Notes under the pieces: model-generated
Database searches by the model: none
What the model saw: only the letters and a program-made list of their open reading frames with translations
What the model was told of the DNA's origin: nothing
NCBI GenBank assembly: GCA_025937235.1
Contig: JAICRU010000010.1
Coordinates: forward strand, 1 to 53,471
DNA length: 53,471 bases
Direction of reading: 5' to 3'
From: Acidimicrobiia bacterium
GTDB lineage: Bacteria; Actinomycetota; Acidimicrobiia; Spongiisociales; ZC4RG35
Program-made: the position numbers and the translations under genes
Shown: one piece after another, positions 1 to 11,390 of the stretch
Layout: each line of letters begins with the position of its first letter
Position numbering within the stretch: position 1 is the stretch's first letter

Positions 1-333
1 ATCGGGGTGTGTGAGGCGGCTTGTCGTTCCACCCCGGCCACATCGAGATACTCCAGGAGTCCGATCTTGTCCCGGATCTTGGACCGGGCTTGGACCCGGT
101 CGAAAGACACCCCTGCTTCGAGAGCCTCCCGCAGGTGGGGCACTGTCCAGCGAAAGGTCCAGTCGACCGGCGGCCCATTCGGACAGGCTGCGACAGCCAT
201 CCCGGGTAGCCACCTGCCGATAGTCCATCTCCTCGAGATCGGCCAAATGTTCGGCGGTGAGCCGGCTGATCTCGGCCTGGCGCCAGAGCATCCGCTGTTC
301 CAACTGGTCCGTACTGGTCGTGCTATCGAACAT
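1..333 (-). pseudogene. DUF222/HNH-endonuclease-like N-terminal fragment, frameshifted, runs off the window
   Basis: Reading leftward from an ATG at 333, the first frame gives a helical start (MFDSTTSTDQLEQRMLWRQ) and then a segment like DUF222 (the 13E12-type N-terminal domain that often precedes an HNH nuclease): GCRSLSEWAAGRLDLS. From about position 170 the plausible continuation is in another frame (REALEAGVSFDRVQARSKI), which again resembles DUF222. Family proteins usually have an extra stretch between these two blocks, so a small deletion with a frame change is likely. The gene runs off the left edge, so any HNH domain is outside the window. The original frame stays open to the edge, so a normal but divergent gene is not excluded. 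The family assignment is from recalled sequence character only. Confidence 0.45.
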
Positions 334-433
334 ATGTTCGTAGCGTACAACCCGTCCCCGACGAGAACGACCCCTTGGAATAGGATAAAAGTTCCCGTTC
401 CTGGTGACCCCTCCCCGGTCGAACACTCAATCC

Positions 434-462
434 TTCGCCGGACCGACTCTCCGGGTTACCTT
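434..462 (+). promoter_or_regulatory. Putative sigma-70-like promoter for the DUF1761 gene
   Basis: TTCGCC (434-439) and TACCTT (457-462) are 17 bp apart. The inferred leader of about 25 nt contains a GGGAGGA ribosome-binding site just before the ATG at 493. The same TACCTT -10 hexamer occurs in front of both putative RNA genes in this window. Confidence 0.4.
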
Positions 463-492
463 GATCCGGAAGCCGGCCCCTGGGAGGACGGG

Positions 493-909
493 ATGATTCT
501 CGATTTCTTCAGCGAGCTGAACTGGCTCGCCGTCATCGTGGCCACGATCGCCTGGTTCGCATTCAGCGCCATCTGGTATTCGGTGCCACCGCTGAGCAAG
601 GCATGGCAGGACGCCTCCAAGGTGGACATGGCCGCCGACGGCCCGCCGTTGGCCGTGCTCTTCATCCCCACCCTCATCGGCTACTTCGTCACGACGGTCG
701 TGATCGGCCTCATCGTCGAGGCGATCGGGGTCACAGAGATCGGGGATGGCGTGATCCTCGGCGTCGTTCTCGGGATCGGCTTTGGCGCAGTGAGCGCCCT
801 GGTCACCCAGGTCTACGAACGAAAGGGATCCAACTACTGGCTGATAAACGGGATCAACGCCGTGATCGCCTATGTGATCGTCTCGGTGATCCTGACCGCG
901 TGGCAGTAG
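493..909 (+). CDS. DUF1761 family membrane protein
   Basis: A 138-residue protein with four predicted membrane helices (about residues 8-28, 52-75, 80-103 and 115-135). The first helix is followed by the W-Y-x-V-P-P-L-S-K-A-W segment that is typical of DUF1761, a family of unknown function. The open frame extends upstream to position 7, but that part is low-complexity and overlaps the opposing DUF222 fragment. The ATG at 493 has a GGGAGGA site a few bases upstream and starts directly before the first helix, so it is the better start. Transcribed toward the JAMM peptidase gene, which ends at the adjacent base. Confidence 0.8.
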   Translation: MILDFFSELNWLAVIVATIAWFAFSAIWYSVPPLSKAWQDASKVDMAADGPPLAVLFIPTLIGYFVTTVVIGLIVEAIGVTEIGDGVILGVVLGIGFGAVSALVTQVYERKGSNYWLINGINAVIAYVIVSVILTAWQ

Positions 910-1299
910 CTAGCCCAGCGAGAGCTCTTCGATCACCCCATCACGGATCCAGAATGCCCTGATCTCATCGGGTGAGGCGATCAGGTACATCCAGTCCGGA
1001 TCCAGCGCTGTTTGCACGTCGATCATCGACGGCATGGCAGTGCCTCCCGGGTGGGAGTGGAACACACCGCCGATCTCCCAGCCCATCGTCTCGGCGTGAC
1101 TCATGGCATGGAAATACTCGTCGGGGTCGATCGTGAATGTGACGGGTGAGGGGTCGGCGTTGGTCAGGGGATAGGCGAATCTGAAGCCGCCTTCACCATC
1201 GATGGCGAGCAGTCCGCAGCACTCGTCGGGTGCGCATTGCGCGGCATGGGCCAGGATGGCCTGCCTGATCGGATCAGGCAGACGTGGCACGGGCCACAT
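910..1299 (-). CDS. JAMM/M67 family metallopeptidase (Mec-like)
   Basis: A 129-residue single-domain JAB1/MPN/Mov34 metalloprotease. The zinc-site signature is complete: H81-S-H83, seven residues, S91-M-I-D94, with a candidate catalytic Glu at about residue 26. In actinobacteria the closest functional model is Mec+, which removes the cysteine made on the C-terminus of the sulfur carrier CysO. The gene overlaps the 3' end of the rhodanese-ThiF gene by 26 bp, which fits a shared role in sulfur-carrier activation and release. No CysO-like carrier or cysM is in the window, so the pathway link is inferred. A general role in processing ThiS/MoaD/ubiquitin-like carriers is equally possible. Confidence 0.85.
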   Translation of the reverse strand: MWPVPRLPDPIRQAILAHAAQCAPDECCGLLAIDGEGGFRFAYPLTNADPSPVTFTIDPDEYFHAMSHAETMGWEIGGVFHSHPGGTAMPSMIDVQTALDPDWMYLIASPDEIRAFWIRDGVIEELSLG

Positions 1300-2448
1300 T
1301 GCCGGCCGGCCTGCAGGCTTGGTCGTACTCGACCAGCATCGGCGGACGATCGGGGTCGGCGCACGCCGGGCACCCAGGGTCCCGGCCGATGGTCACCGTG
1401 TCGAAAGACTCGTCGAGGGCGTCGTAGATCAGCAGCTTGCCCACCAATGGCTCTCCCAGCCCGAGCAGGAGCTTGATCACCTCCATCGCCTCGATAGACC
1501 CGATGATCCCGGGCAGCACTCCCAGCACTCCGGCCTCGGCGCAGGAGGGAGCCAGCTCTGGTGGTGGTGGCTCGGGGAAGAGACAGCGGTAGCAAGGCCC
1601 TTCGTAAGGGGCGAACACCGAGACCTGGCCCTCGAACCTGAAGATCGAGCCGTGCACCACCGGCACGCGCAGATGGAGGGATGCGTCGTTGACCAGGTAG
1701 CGGGTAGGGAAGTTGTCGCCACCGTCGAGCACCACGTCGTACCCGGCCATGATGTCCAGGGCATTCTCGGCTCCGAGCCGCTCGTTCTGTGTGATCACCT
1801 TGACGTCGGGGTTGAGAGCTGCGATCGCCTCGCGGGCGGACTCGGTCTTGGCCATGCCCACCCTGTCGAGGTTGTGCAGCACCTGACGCTGCAGGTTGGA
1901 GCGGTCGACGACATCGAAGTCGACGATTCCAATCGTCCCCACCCCGGCGGCGGCCAGGTAGAGGGCGGCAGGGGAGCCCAGCCCACCGGCGCCGATCAGG
2001 AGCACGCTCGAGTCGAGGAGGCGGGCCTGGCCCACCTCTCCAACCTCCTGCAAGAGGACGTGGCGGGAGTAACGGTCTCGTTGTTCGGGGGTGAGGCCCT
2101 CACCTGTGGTCCATGGTCGTCCCTCGGCCTTCCAGCGGTCGAACCCGCCTGCGAGGGAGTACACGTGTTGGTATCCCATGTCCATGAGGCTCACCGCAGC
2201 GAGGGCGGAGCGGGCCCCACCGGAGCAATACAGGACGAGTCGCCGGTTCGAGTCCGGGATCATGGCGGCGATGTCCCGCTCCAGGATCCCGCGTGGGAGG
2301 AGCCTGGCCCCCCGCAATGCCCCCTGTTCGTGCTCTCCGGCCTCCCGGACGTCGATCAGGACGAACTCGGCGAGCCTGGCTTCGAGCGCCTCCGGGCTGA
2401 TCTCGCTGATACGCGTCTTGGCGCTGCGCACCAGGTCCCGATAGGACG

Positions 2449-2452
<4 letters not shown>
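1274..2452 (-). CDS. Rhodanese-ThiF fusion: sulfur-carrier adenylyltransferase/sulfurtransferase (MoeB/MoeZ-like)
   Basis: A 392-residue protein that adenylates the C-terminal glycine of a small sulfur carrier and supplies sulfur to it. Residues about 18-115 form a rhodanese domain with the active-site loop YCSGGARS (C76). Residues about 120-370 form a ThiF/E1-like domain with the ATP loop GAGGLGSP, and two CxxC pairs (CYRC and CPAC) that should bind structural zinc. The domain order is rhodanese first, the reverse of the common MoeZ order (ThiF then rhodanese). The ATG overlaps the aceE stop as ATGA, and the 3' end overlaps the JAMM gene, so the three are probably co-transcribed. The carrier protein is not encoded here. 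Confidence 0.88.
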
Positions 2453-5172
<2,720 letters not shown>

Positions 5173-5206
5173 CCCAAAAAGCCTAGTGAGCGGCCGGGTC
5201 TCTCTT

Positions 5207-6100
5207 TCAGGGGCCTCCGGCTGCCACCGCACTGTCACGCGTACCTGCCAGCCAGTCCCTCACCACCGCGAGAAAGCGCTGGGGTGCGTCCATCTGCGGG
5301 GTGTGACCGGTGTCGTCGAGCTGGGCCAGGTGCCAGTCGGGACGCAGCGTGCACAGCCATTCCACCGAGGTCGGAGAGACGATGTGGTCCGATGTCCCCT
5401 GCACCACCAGGGTTGGAGCCTCGATGGACAGGATCATCTCCATGTACTCGGGCCGGCGCGCGTAGAGACGTGCGATCGATGTGGCTGTCCGGGCGGTGGC
5501 ATGCTCGGCCCAGGGCAGGACCTTGCGAATCCGGGCCATCTCCCGGGACTCCTCGATGAGCGACATCGGGACCCGCCCCGGTTTGTGGGTGATCATCGCC
5601 ATGCTCTTGCGTACCAGCTCCTCAGGCGTGTTCCTCCTGATGAAGCGCCGTCCGTAGGCCTCACCGAGGCCGGGCGTTGCCTGGATGGCGAGCCGTATCG
5701 CGGTGGGCCAGTCCATGCGAGGATCGGGCAGGATCGGAGGCGTGGCCGGGCAGACCAGGACGAGACGATCGATCAGATCGGGCCGTCGGGCGGCCACCAG
5801 CTCGGCCAGCAGGCCACCCGTGGAGTTCCCGATCAGGGTCGAACGCCGTTCCAGGGTTTCCAGGTAGTTGATGACCGAATCGCGGTGCGTGTCGAGCCGA
5901 TAGTCGGCCCGAGGCGGGCTCAACCCGAATCCGGGCAGGTCGATGGCCCTGACCGCCCCGAGGTCGGTGAGTGATGGCCCGACCGCGTTCCAATTGGTGG
6001 TGGACCCTCCCAGACCGTGGATGAGGACGATGGCCGGCCCCGATCCCCCGAAATCGACTTCGTGGATGGGGCCTTCTGGGGTCGGCACATACCGGCTCAT
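5207..6100 (-). CDS. Alpha/beta hydrolase
   Basis: A 297-residue alpha/beta-hydrolase-fold protein. The oxyanion-hole segment is HGLGG near residue 29. The nucleophile elbow is GNSTGG near residue 92, and the likely acid and base are the Asp of QGTSDHIV and the His of DDTGHTPQ near the C-terminus. The substrate cannot be told. It lies just upstream of aceE on the same strand with a 34-bp gap, and is divergent from the radical SAM gene across 39 bp. No Shine-Dalgarno sequence is visible, so it may be leaderless. Similar proteins include esterases, meta-cleavage hydrolases and lysophospholipases. Confidence 0.85.
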   Translation of the reverse strand: MSRYVPTPEGPIHEVDFGGSGPAIVLIHGLGGSTTNWNAVGPSLTDLGAVRAIDLPGFGLSPPRADYRLDTHRDSVINYLETLERRSTLIGNSTGGLLAELVAARRPDLIDRLVLVCPATPPILPDPRMDWPTAIRLAIQATPGLGEAYGRRFIRRNTPEELVRKSMAMITHKPGRVPMSLIEESREMARIRKVLPWAEHATARTATSIARLYARRPEYMEMILSIEAPTLVVQGTSDHIVSPTSVEWLCTLRPDWHLAQLDDTGHTPQMDAPQRFLAVVRDWLAGTRDSAVAAGGP

Positions 6101-6126
6101 CGTCAGAGGCTACCCGGGACCGCTCT

Positions 6127-6132
6127 TACACT
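6127..6132 (+). promoter_or_regulatory. Putative leaderless -10 box (TACACT) of the radical SAM gene
   Basis: TACACT fits TANNNT and lies exactly 7 nt before the ATG at 6140, with no Shine-Dalgarno sequence. That spacing would place the transcript start at the start codon, as in leaderless actinobacterial genes. Confidence 0.4.
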
Positions 6133-6139
6133 CGATCCG

Positions 6140-7543
6140 ATGAGACTGCTCCTGGTGAGCACCTACGAACTGGGGCGCCAACCGATCCACCTCGCCTCTC
6201 CCGCGGCCGCCCTGTCCGCCGCCGGCATCGAAGTGGACACCGTCGATCTCGCCGTGGAGCCCTGGGACCCGGCCCGACTCGATGCGGTGGAGGCGGTCGC
6301 ATTCTCGGTACCGATGCACACCGCGATGCGTCTTGCTGTCCCCATTGCCGAGACGGTCAGGCAGCTTCGGCCCGGTATGCCCATCGCCTTCTACGGGCTC
6401 TATGCCGGTGTCGCCGCCAATGGATCCGATGTGGCCGACATTCGTCTCGTCGGCGAATACGAGCCGGGTCTGGTCGCCTGGGCCCGGTCGATACAGGAAG
6501 GCGGGCGTGTGCTCACGGATCCAGTGCGCTCCCGCTTCCGTCGGCCACAGCGCACCGGCCTTCCCCCCCACGACGCATATGCACGGCTCGAATGGGAGGG
6601 CGAGGCTCGTCGCGCTGCTGCGGTGGAGGCATCGCACGGTTGCAGACACCGATGCCGCCACTGCCCCGTCCCGTCGGTTTACGACGGCAGACTGCGTGTG
6701 GTCGGGGCCGAGGCCGTCCTGGCCGACATCGACCAGCTCGCCGACGACGCGGTGACGCATGTCACGTTTGGCGACCCTGACTTCTTGAACGCCCCCCGGT
6801 ACTCGCTCGACATCCTTCGTGCGGCACATTCCGCCCACCCCGATCTCACCTATGACATAACGGTGAAGGTGGAGCACATCCTCGATCATGAGGCGATCTG
6901 GCCGGAGGTGGCTTCCCTTGGCGTGCTGTTCGTGGTCAGCGCCTTCGAGACCACCGATGACCGAACCCTTGCCATCCTGGACAAGGGTCACAACGCGGCG
7001 GGGATGTCCCGGGCCGTTTCGATCCTGCGGTCGGCCGGTGTCCACATCCGGCCGACCTGGCTCCCGTTCTTCCCCTGGACGACGCCGCGAGAGATAGCCG
7101 AGATCGCCCGATTCGTCGATGAGCACGGTCTGTGGGCTGCGACAGACCCGGTCCAACTGGCGATCAAACTCTTGATCCCGCAGGGCTCGCTGCTCTTGGA
7201 GCATCCCGCGGTGGCGCCTCATCTCATCGGCTACGACCCTGTGACCCTGACCTGGACGTGGCCGTTCGAGAACGCCGCCACGGCGCGCCTTCACGGGGAT
7301 CTCGACTCGATCGCGGCCGACGGCTCCGACTGCGGCGCTGAGGCCGAGGAAACCCTCACGTTGATGCGGGCACGGATCGAGGAGATATCTGGGGTCGTTC
7401 TCGGCCCTCTCCCATGGTCTCCGCCGGCACCTCGCCTCACCGAGAGCTGGTTCTGTTGTGCCGAGCCCACCGCCGCCCAAGGGGCGGCCGTCGGCCTCAC
7501 AATCGGTAGGGTCCCCCTCGCATCGACTACAGGGAGCGGATGA
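6140..7543 (+). CDS. CUAEP/CCAEP-tail radical SAM protein with B12-binding-like N-terminus
   Basis: A 467-residue protein. Residues about 1-125 look like a cobalamin-binding Rossmann domain. The radical SAM cluster motif is C168-R-H-R-C172-R-H-C175 (CxxxCxxC), which should bind a 4Fe-4S cluster. Near the C-terminus is W-F-C439-C440-A-E-P, the tail that defines the CUAEP/CCAEP-tail radical SAM (seleno)protein family. Here both tail codons are TGT, so this is the all-cysteine form with no selenocysteine. The product of that family is not known to me. The stop overlaps the ABC ATPase start by 4 bp, so the enzyme and exporter are translationally coupled. The frame is open from 6017, but the conserved start and the -10 box support 6140. 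Confidence 0.88.
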   Translation: MRLLLVSTYELGRQPIHLASPAAALSAAGIEVDTVDLAVEPWDPARLDAVEAVAFSVPMHTAMRLAVPIAETVRQLRPGMPIAFYGLYAGVAANGSDVADIRLVGEYEPGLVAWARSIQEGGRVLTDPVRSRFRRPQRTGLPPHDAYARLEWEGEARRAAAVEASHGCRHRCRHCPVPSVYDGRLRVVGAEAVLADIDQLADDAVTHVTFGDPDFLNAPRYSLDILRAAHSAHPDLTYDITVKVEHILDHEAIWPEVASLGVLFVVSAFETTDDRTLAILDKGHNAAGMSRAVSILRSAGVHIRPTWLPFFPWTTPREIAEIARFVDEHGLWAATDPVQLAIKLLIPQGSLLLEHPAVAPHLIGYDPVTLTWTWPFENAATARLHGDLDSIAADGSDCGAEAEETLTLMRARIEEISGVVLGPLPWSPPAPRLTESWFCCAEPTAAQGAAVGLTIGRVPLASTTGSG

Positions 7544-8478
7544 CGACGGTCCTGGCCGCGAAAGGGCTGAACAAGAGGTTCGACGACCTGGTCGCCGTCG
7601 ACGGGGTCAGCTTCGAGATCGCCGAAGGGGAGACCTTCGGGCTGCTCGGCCCGAACGGCGCCGGCAAGACCACCTCCATCTCGATGGTGGCGGGTCTGTT
7701 GGAGCCCGACAGCGGCACCGTCCACGTGGGGGGGACGGCAATCAGGACGAGTTCGACGGACGGACGGGCGGAGATCGGTCTCGTGCCACAGGAGCTGGCC
7801 ATCTATCCGGACCTCACCGGGGCGGAGAATCTGAAGTTCTTCGGGCGGCTCTACGACATGGCCGGTGACGAGCTGGAGAGGAGAGTAGGGGAGGTGCTGG
7901 AGGTCATCGGCCTCTCCGACCGGAAGGACGACCTGACCCGTGAGTACTCCGGTGGGATGCAGAGAAGGCTGAACATCGGGATCGGGCTGCTGCATCGTCC
8001 CCGTTTGCTCATCCTCGACGAGCCCACGGTCGGTGTCGATCCCCAGTCGAGGAACTCGATCCTAGAGTCGGTGGAAAATCTGTCCGGGCAGGGCATCGCA
8101 GTTCTCTACACCACCCACTACATGGAAGAGGCCGAGAGGCTGTGTGACCGGGTTGCCATCATCGACGAGGGTGTGATCCAGGCCGAGGGGACCCGGCGTG
8201 AGCTTGTCTCACTGGTTGGGGAGAAGGATCGGATCAGGGTCACCATGACCGGCGACGTCGAGGAGGTGGCCCGAATCGCGTCGGAGCTGCCCAACGTGCA
8301 CGAGGCCAGCGTCTCCGATTCTGGGGTCGACGTCCTCGCCGCGGAGGCCTCCACCCTGCTTCCCGAGCTCCTGTCGAGAGTTTCGGCCGCCGGGGCCAAC
8401 GTCACCGGAGTCGCCGTGTTCGAGCCCAATCTCGAGGCAGTGTTCCTGCATCTCACGGGCAAGGCGCTGCGCGACTGA
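7540..8478 (+). CDS. ABC transporter ATP-binding protein (ABC-2/drug-export type)
   Basis: A 312-residue ATPase for an export-type ABC transporter. Walker A is GPNGAGKTT at about residues 37-45, the signature is YSGGM near 136, Walker B is LLILDEP near 156, and the H-loop histidine is in YTTHYMEEAE. The C-terminal 80 residues form the extra domain (starting GEKDRIRVTM) seen in CcmA/NatA/DrrA-like exporters. It starts inside the stop of the radical SAM gene (ATGA) and is followed after 2 bp by a permease gene. The cargo is unknown, but the coupling suggests it carries, or protects against, the product of the radical SAM enzyme. Confidence 0.93.
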   Translation: MTTVLAAKGLNKRFDDLVAVDGVSFEIAEGETFGLLGPNGAGKTTSISMVAGLLEPDSGTVHVGGTAIRTSSTDGRAEIGLVPQELAIYPDLTGAENLKFFGRLYDMAGDELERRVGEVLEVIGLSDRKDDLTREYSGGMQRRLNIGIGLLHRPRLLILDEPTVGVDPQSRNSILESVENLSGQGIAVLYTTHYMEEAERLCDRVAIIDEGVIQAEGTRRELVSLVGEKDRIRVTMTGDVEEVARIASELPNVHEASVSDSGVDVLAAEASTLLPELLSRVSAAGANVTGVAVFEPNLEAVFLHLTGKALRD

Positions 8479-8480
8479 CC

Positions 8481-9662
8481 ATGGGCGCGGCGACCCGCAT
8501 CGCGGGGAAAGACCTCAAACTCCGCCTGCGCGATCGATCCGTATTCATCCTCGGGATCATCACTCCGCTGGCGCTGGCCTACATCTTCCATCTCGTCTTC
8601 GGGAACGCCTTCTCGGCGGATTCCCTGGAGCTGGAGGTCGGTCTGGTCGATCTGGACGGGAGCGCCGTTTCGCAATCTCTGGGTGAGGTGCTCGCCGACC
8701 TCGACGCGGACGGGATCCTCGTGCTGTCCGAGTTCGATGACCCGGTCGCGGCGGAGGCCGCAGTCGAACAGGGTGATATCGGGGCGCTCATCGAGCTCGA
8801 ACCGGGGCTGGGCGACGCCGTCCTGATGGGTCAGCCCTTCACCATCGAGGTAGTCGGTGACGTGGACAGCCCGACGAGCACCCAGGTGGCCAGCTCCATC
8901 GCCTCGGAGTTCGGCTCCGCGGTCGAGCGGGCGCAGCTGTCGGTGGCCACCGCAGTCGAACTGGGACAGGGACCTCCACCAGAGGACGTGGCGGCTTGGG
9001 GTCAGGAGGCGGCGCAGAGGCCACCAGCCTTCACCTTCACCGACGTGTCTGCCGACACACGGCAACTCGACGCCAACACCTTCTTTGCGGCGGGCATGGC
9101 GGTGTTCTTCCTCTTCTTCACGGTCCAGTTCGGGGTGGTGGGGATTCTCGAGGAGAAACAGGGAGGGACCATGGCGCGCCTCCTCGCCGCGCCGATCAGC
9201 CACGCCAGCGTGGTCGCCGGCAAGGCGATCCTCTCCTTTGTTCTCGGGGTCATCTCGATGGCCGTCCTGATGGTGGCCACCCACTTCCTGATGGGTGCTC
9301 AATGGGGCCCTCCGCTCGGTGTGGCGTTGCTCGTCGTCACGGGTGTGCTCGCCGCCACCGCGATCATGGGAGTCATCGCTGGGGCGGCGACCACTGCCGA
9401 TGGCGCCGGCAACCTCGGCGCCGTCATTGCGGTGATCCTTGGGATGCTTGGCGGGACCTTCTTCCCCATCGGGCAGGGCAACGAGTTGTTGGCCAGGCTG
9501 TCTTATCTCACCCCACATGCCTGGTTCATGCGAGGGCTCGCCGACATCTCGGGCGGGGCGGAATGGACGGCGGCATTGCCCGCTGCGGGAGCCCTTCTTC
9601 TCTTCTCCGTCGTGTTCGGAGCGGTGGCCTGGGCCCTCCTCCGGAGGAAGCTGGGCAAATGA
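8481..9662 (+). CDS. ABC-2 type permease, first subunit
   Basis: A 393-residue ABC-2 permease. It has one N-terminal helix (about residues 22-42), a large outside domain (about 45-195), then five membrane helices (about 205-390). This is the usual layout of YhgE/YadH-type and DrrB-like exporters. It contains the conserved EEKQGGTMARLLAAPIS segment of the ABC-2 cytoplasmic loop. It lies 2 bp after the ATPase gene and its stop overlaps the next permease start as ATGA. The two permeases probably form a heterodimer. Confidence 0.9.
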   Translation: MGAATRIAGKDLKLRLRDRSVFILGIITPLALAYIFHLVFGNAFSADSLELEVGLVDLDGSAVSQSLGEVLADLDADGILVLSEFDDPVAAEAAVEQGDIGALIELEPGLGDAVLMGQPFTIEVVGDVDSPTSTQVASSIASEFGSAVERAQLSVATAVELGQGPPPEDVAAWGQEAAQRPPAFTFTDVSADTRQLDANTFFAAGMAVFFLFFTVQFGVVGILEEKQGGTMARLLAAPISHASVVAGKAILSFVLGVISMAVLMVATHFLMGAQWGPPLGVALLVVTGVLAATAIMGVIAGAATTADGAGNLGAVIAVILGMLGGTFFPIGQGNELLARLSYLTPHAWFMRGLADISGGAEWTAALPAAGALLLFSVVFGAVAWALLRRKLGK

Positions 9663-10825
9663 GCAAGATGATTGCGATCGCCGCCTCCAACGTGAGAAGG
9701 ATGTTGCGCGAGCGATCCAACATCTTCTTCGTCTTCATCTTCCCGATCGCACTCATCCTTCTCATAGGTGCTCAGTTCGGCGGGGACTTCGCCCCCGGTG
9801 TCGGGGTCTTCCAGGCCGATGACGACCCGCTGGCCGTCGCCATCACCGATGAGATCCAGTCCGAGGATTCGTTGGCGGTGTCGATCTTCGAATCGAGCGA
9901 CGAGTTGACTGCCTCGGTCGAGCGCGGCACGGTCCAGGCCGGGGTCATCATCCCGCCCGGGGCGAGTGGCCAGGCCGAGGCGGGGACCCAGGTCGTGGTC
10001 GAATTCCTGGCCCGGCCAGACGGAGCTGGACCCCAGCTCCAGTCGATAGTCAGCGCCGCAGTGGCACGGGTGATGACTCCCGTGGCAGCGGCGCAGTTCG
10101 GAGCCGAGAAGACGGACTCACCATTCGATCAGGCCCTGACCGTCGCCCGGTCCCAGACGGCAGTGGCTCCCGGCCTGGACGTGGTGACCACGGCCGTTGG
10201 CGATTCCCTCTTCCCATCGACCCTGGGCCGATTCGATCTGGGGGCGGCCCAGCAACTCGTGCTCTTCACCTTCCTCACGGCCCTGGCCGGCTCGGCCGCC
10301 CTCATCCTCAGCCGGAAGCTCGGGTTATCCAGACGCATGCTCTCCACTCCGACCTCCATCGGCACCATCGTGTCGGGCGAGGGGGCGGGGCGATGGGCCG
10401 TTGCGATGCTCCAGGGCATCTACATCGCCGTCGTCACCTATCTCCTGTTCCGGGTCGACTGGGGCGACCCGTTGGGGGCGCTGCTCATCCTCATGACGTT
10501 CTCGGCGGTTGGGGCGGGCGCCGGGATGCTGATGGGCGCCGTGTTCAGCAACGATCAGCAGGCCGGTGGGATCGGTGTCGTGGTCAGCCTCGGTCTGGCC
10601 GCGTTGGGCGGCTGTATGGTCCCAATCGAGCTGTTCTCGCCCACCATGACCCGGGTCGCACATCTGACTCCACACGCATGGGCACTCGACGGGTTCGCCG
10701 AGTTGGTCCGCCGTGAGGGCACCGTGGCCGACATCCTCCCCGAGCTCGGCGTCCTGACCGTCTATGCCGCCCTCCTCCTGGTGCTGGCGGGATGGCGGCT
10801 CCGGCGGGTGTTGACCAGGCCGTGA
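9659..10825 (+). CDS. ABC-2 type permease, second subunit
   Basis: A 388-residue permease with the same plan as its neighbour: an N-terminal helix (about 20-38), an outside domain (about 40-210) and a C-terminal group of helices with the LSRRMLSTPTS loop. It is diverged from the first permease but clearly a paralogue, so the transporter is likely a heterodimer. I chose the ATG at 9659 because it overlaps the previous stop and starts with MSKMIAIAASNVRRM, the usual cytoplasmic leader of the family. The open frame extends far upstream but only in the shadow of the previous gene. Confidence 0.9.
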   Translation: MSKMIAIAASNVRRMLRERSNIFFVFIFPIALILLIGAQFGGDFAPGVGVFQADDDPLAVAITDEIQSEDSLAVSIFESSDELTASVERGTVQAGVIIPPGASGQAEAGTQVVVEFLARPDGAGPQLQSIVSAAVARVMTPVAAAQFGAEKTDSPFDQALTVARSQTAVAPGLDVVTTAVGDSLFPSTLGRFDLGAAQQLVLFTFLTALAGSAALILSRKLGLSRRMLSTPTSIGTIVSGEGAGRWAVAMLQGIYIAVVTYLLFRVDWGDPLGALLILMTFSAVGAGAGMLMGAVFSNDQQAGGIGVVVSLGLAALGGCMVPIELFSPTMTRVAHLTPHAWALDGFAELVRREGTVADILPELGVLTVYAALLLVLAGWRLRRVLTRP

Positions 10826-10841
10826 GTCGAGATGAGATGTA

Positions 10842-11339
10842 ATGGCTGACCAGCAGATCGAGCCTGTCGGCTGTCTCGGGCGACTGCTCACGTTGCTCGG
10901 GATCCTCTGGCTTGGTGCCGTCGTCTTCGCCGGAGTCTTCGGGCTCCGTGACAATCCCGGGACCATCGGCGCCCTAATCGGGAGTACGGTCCCCGCGCTC
11001 CTCTTCATCGCCGCCGGCCGTGCACTGAGCCGTCGCGCCGCCGCCCGGCGAGAGACGGTCCCGGTGACACCGCCAGCCGAGCGGCCCTTCAGGACCTCGA
11101 CCTCATCGGCAGACTGGTCTGCGCCCAAATCTCCGACGCCGGTCGCACCACCGTCTGCCCCACCATCCGCCCCCTCGCGACCTGCGAGACCGGCTCCCGC
11201 TGCGGAGCCCGAGCCCGATACGCCCCCCTCACTCCCACCACCTCTGACACCGCCACCACCCAAGACGTCCCAGGAGATGATCGAAGAGGCGCGGAGACGC
11301 TGGGGGGGCGGTCCTCGACCCCGTGACGAGGGGCTCTAG
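10842..11339 (+). CDS. Small membrane protein with proline-rich tail
   Basis: A 165-residue protein with two predicted membrane helices (about residues 13-32 and 41-60), then a long proline/alanine/serine-rich stretch (about 75-145). It ends in a short charged helix (SQEMIEEARRRW) that resembles part of a SHOCT-type oligomerisation tail. I do not recognise a family and would not assign a function. It starts 16 bp after the exporter operon on the same strand, so it may belong to it. Its stop codon sits inside the first of three 12-bp palindromes. Confidence 0.7.
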   Translation: MADQQIEPVGCLGRLLTLLGILWLGAVVFAGVFGLRDNPGTIGALIGSTVPALLFIAAGRALSRRAAARRETVPVTPPAERPFRTSTSSADWSAPKSPTPVAPPSAPPSAPSRPARPAPAAEPEPDTPPSLPPPLTPPPPKTSQEMIEEARRRWGGGPRPRDEGL

Positions 11340-11390
11340 AGCCGGTGACGATTGCAGGCTCTTGAGCCGGTGATTCCGGGCTCTAGAGCC
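11332..11390. repeat. Three 12-bp palindromes between convergent genes, covering both stop codons
   Basis: GGCTCTAGAGCC occurs at 11332-11343 and 11379-11390, and GGCTCTTGAGCC (two central changes from the first) at 11357-11368. The first two copies are both followed by GGTGA. The first contains the TAG stop of the rightward gene (11337-11339) and the third the TAG stop of the leftward plsB gene (11383-11385). The repeats could act as a two-way terminator or protein-binding array. There is no T-run on either side, so a classical intrinsic terminator is doubtful. Confidence 0.75.

Noticed and set aside
6750-7480. Selenocysteine insertion at the CUAEP tail
   Set aside because: Both tail codons are TGT, so no UGA recoding is needed and none was found in the frame.
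8118-9518. Long minus-strand open frame opposite the ABC permease
   Set aside because: Shadow of two real genes; composition rich in His, Arg, Gly and Glu without domain character.
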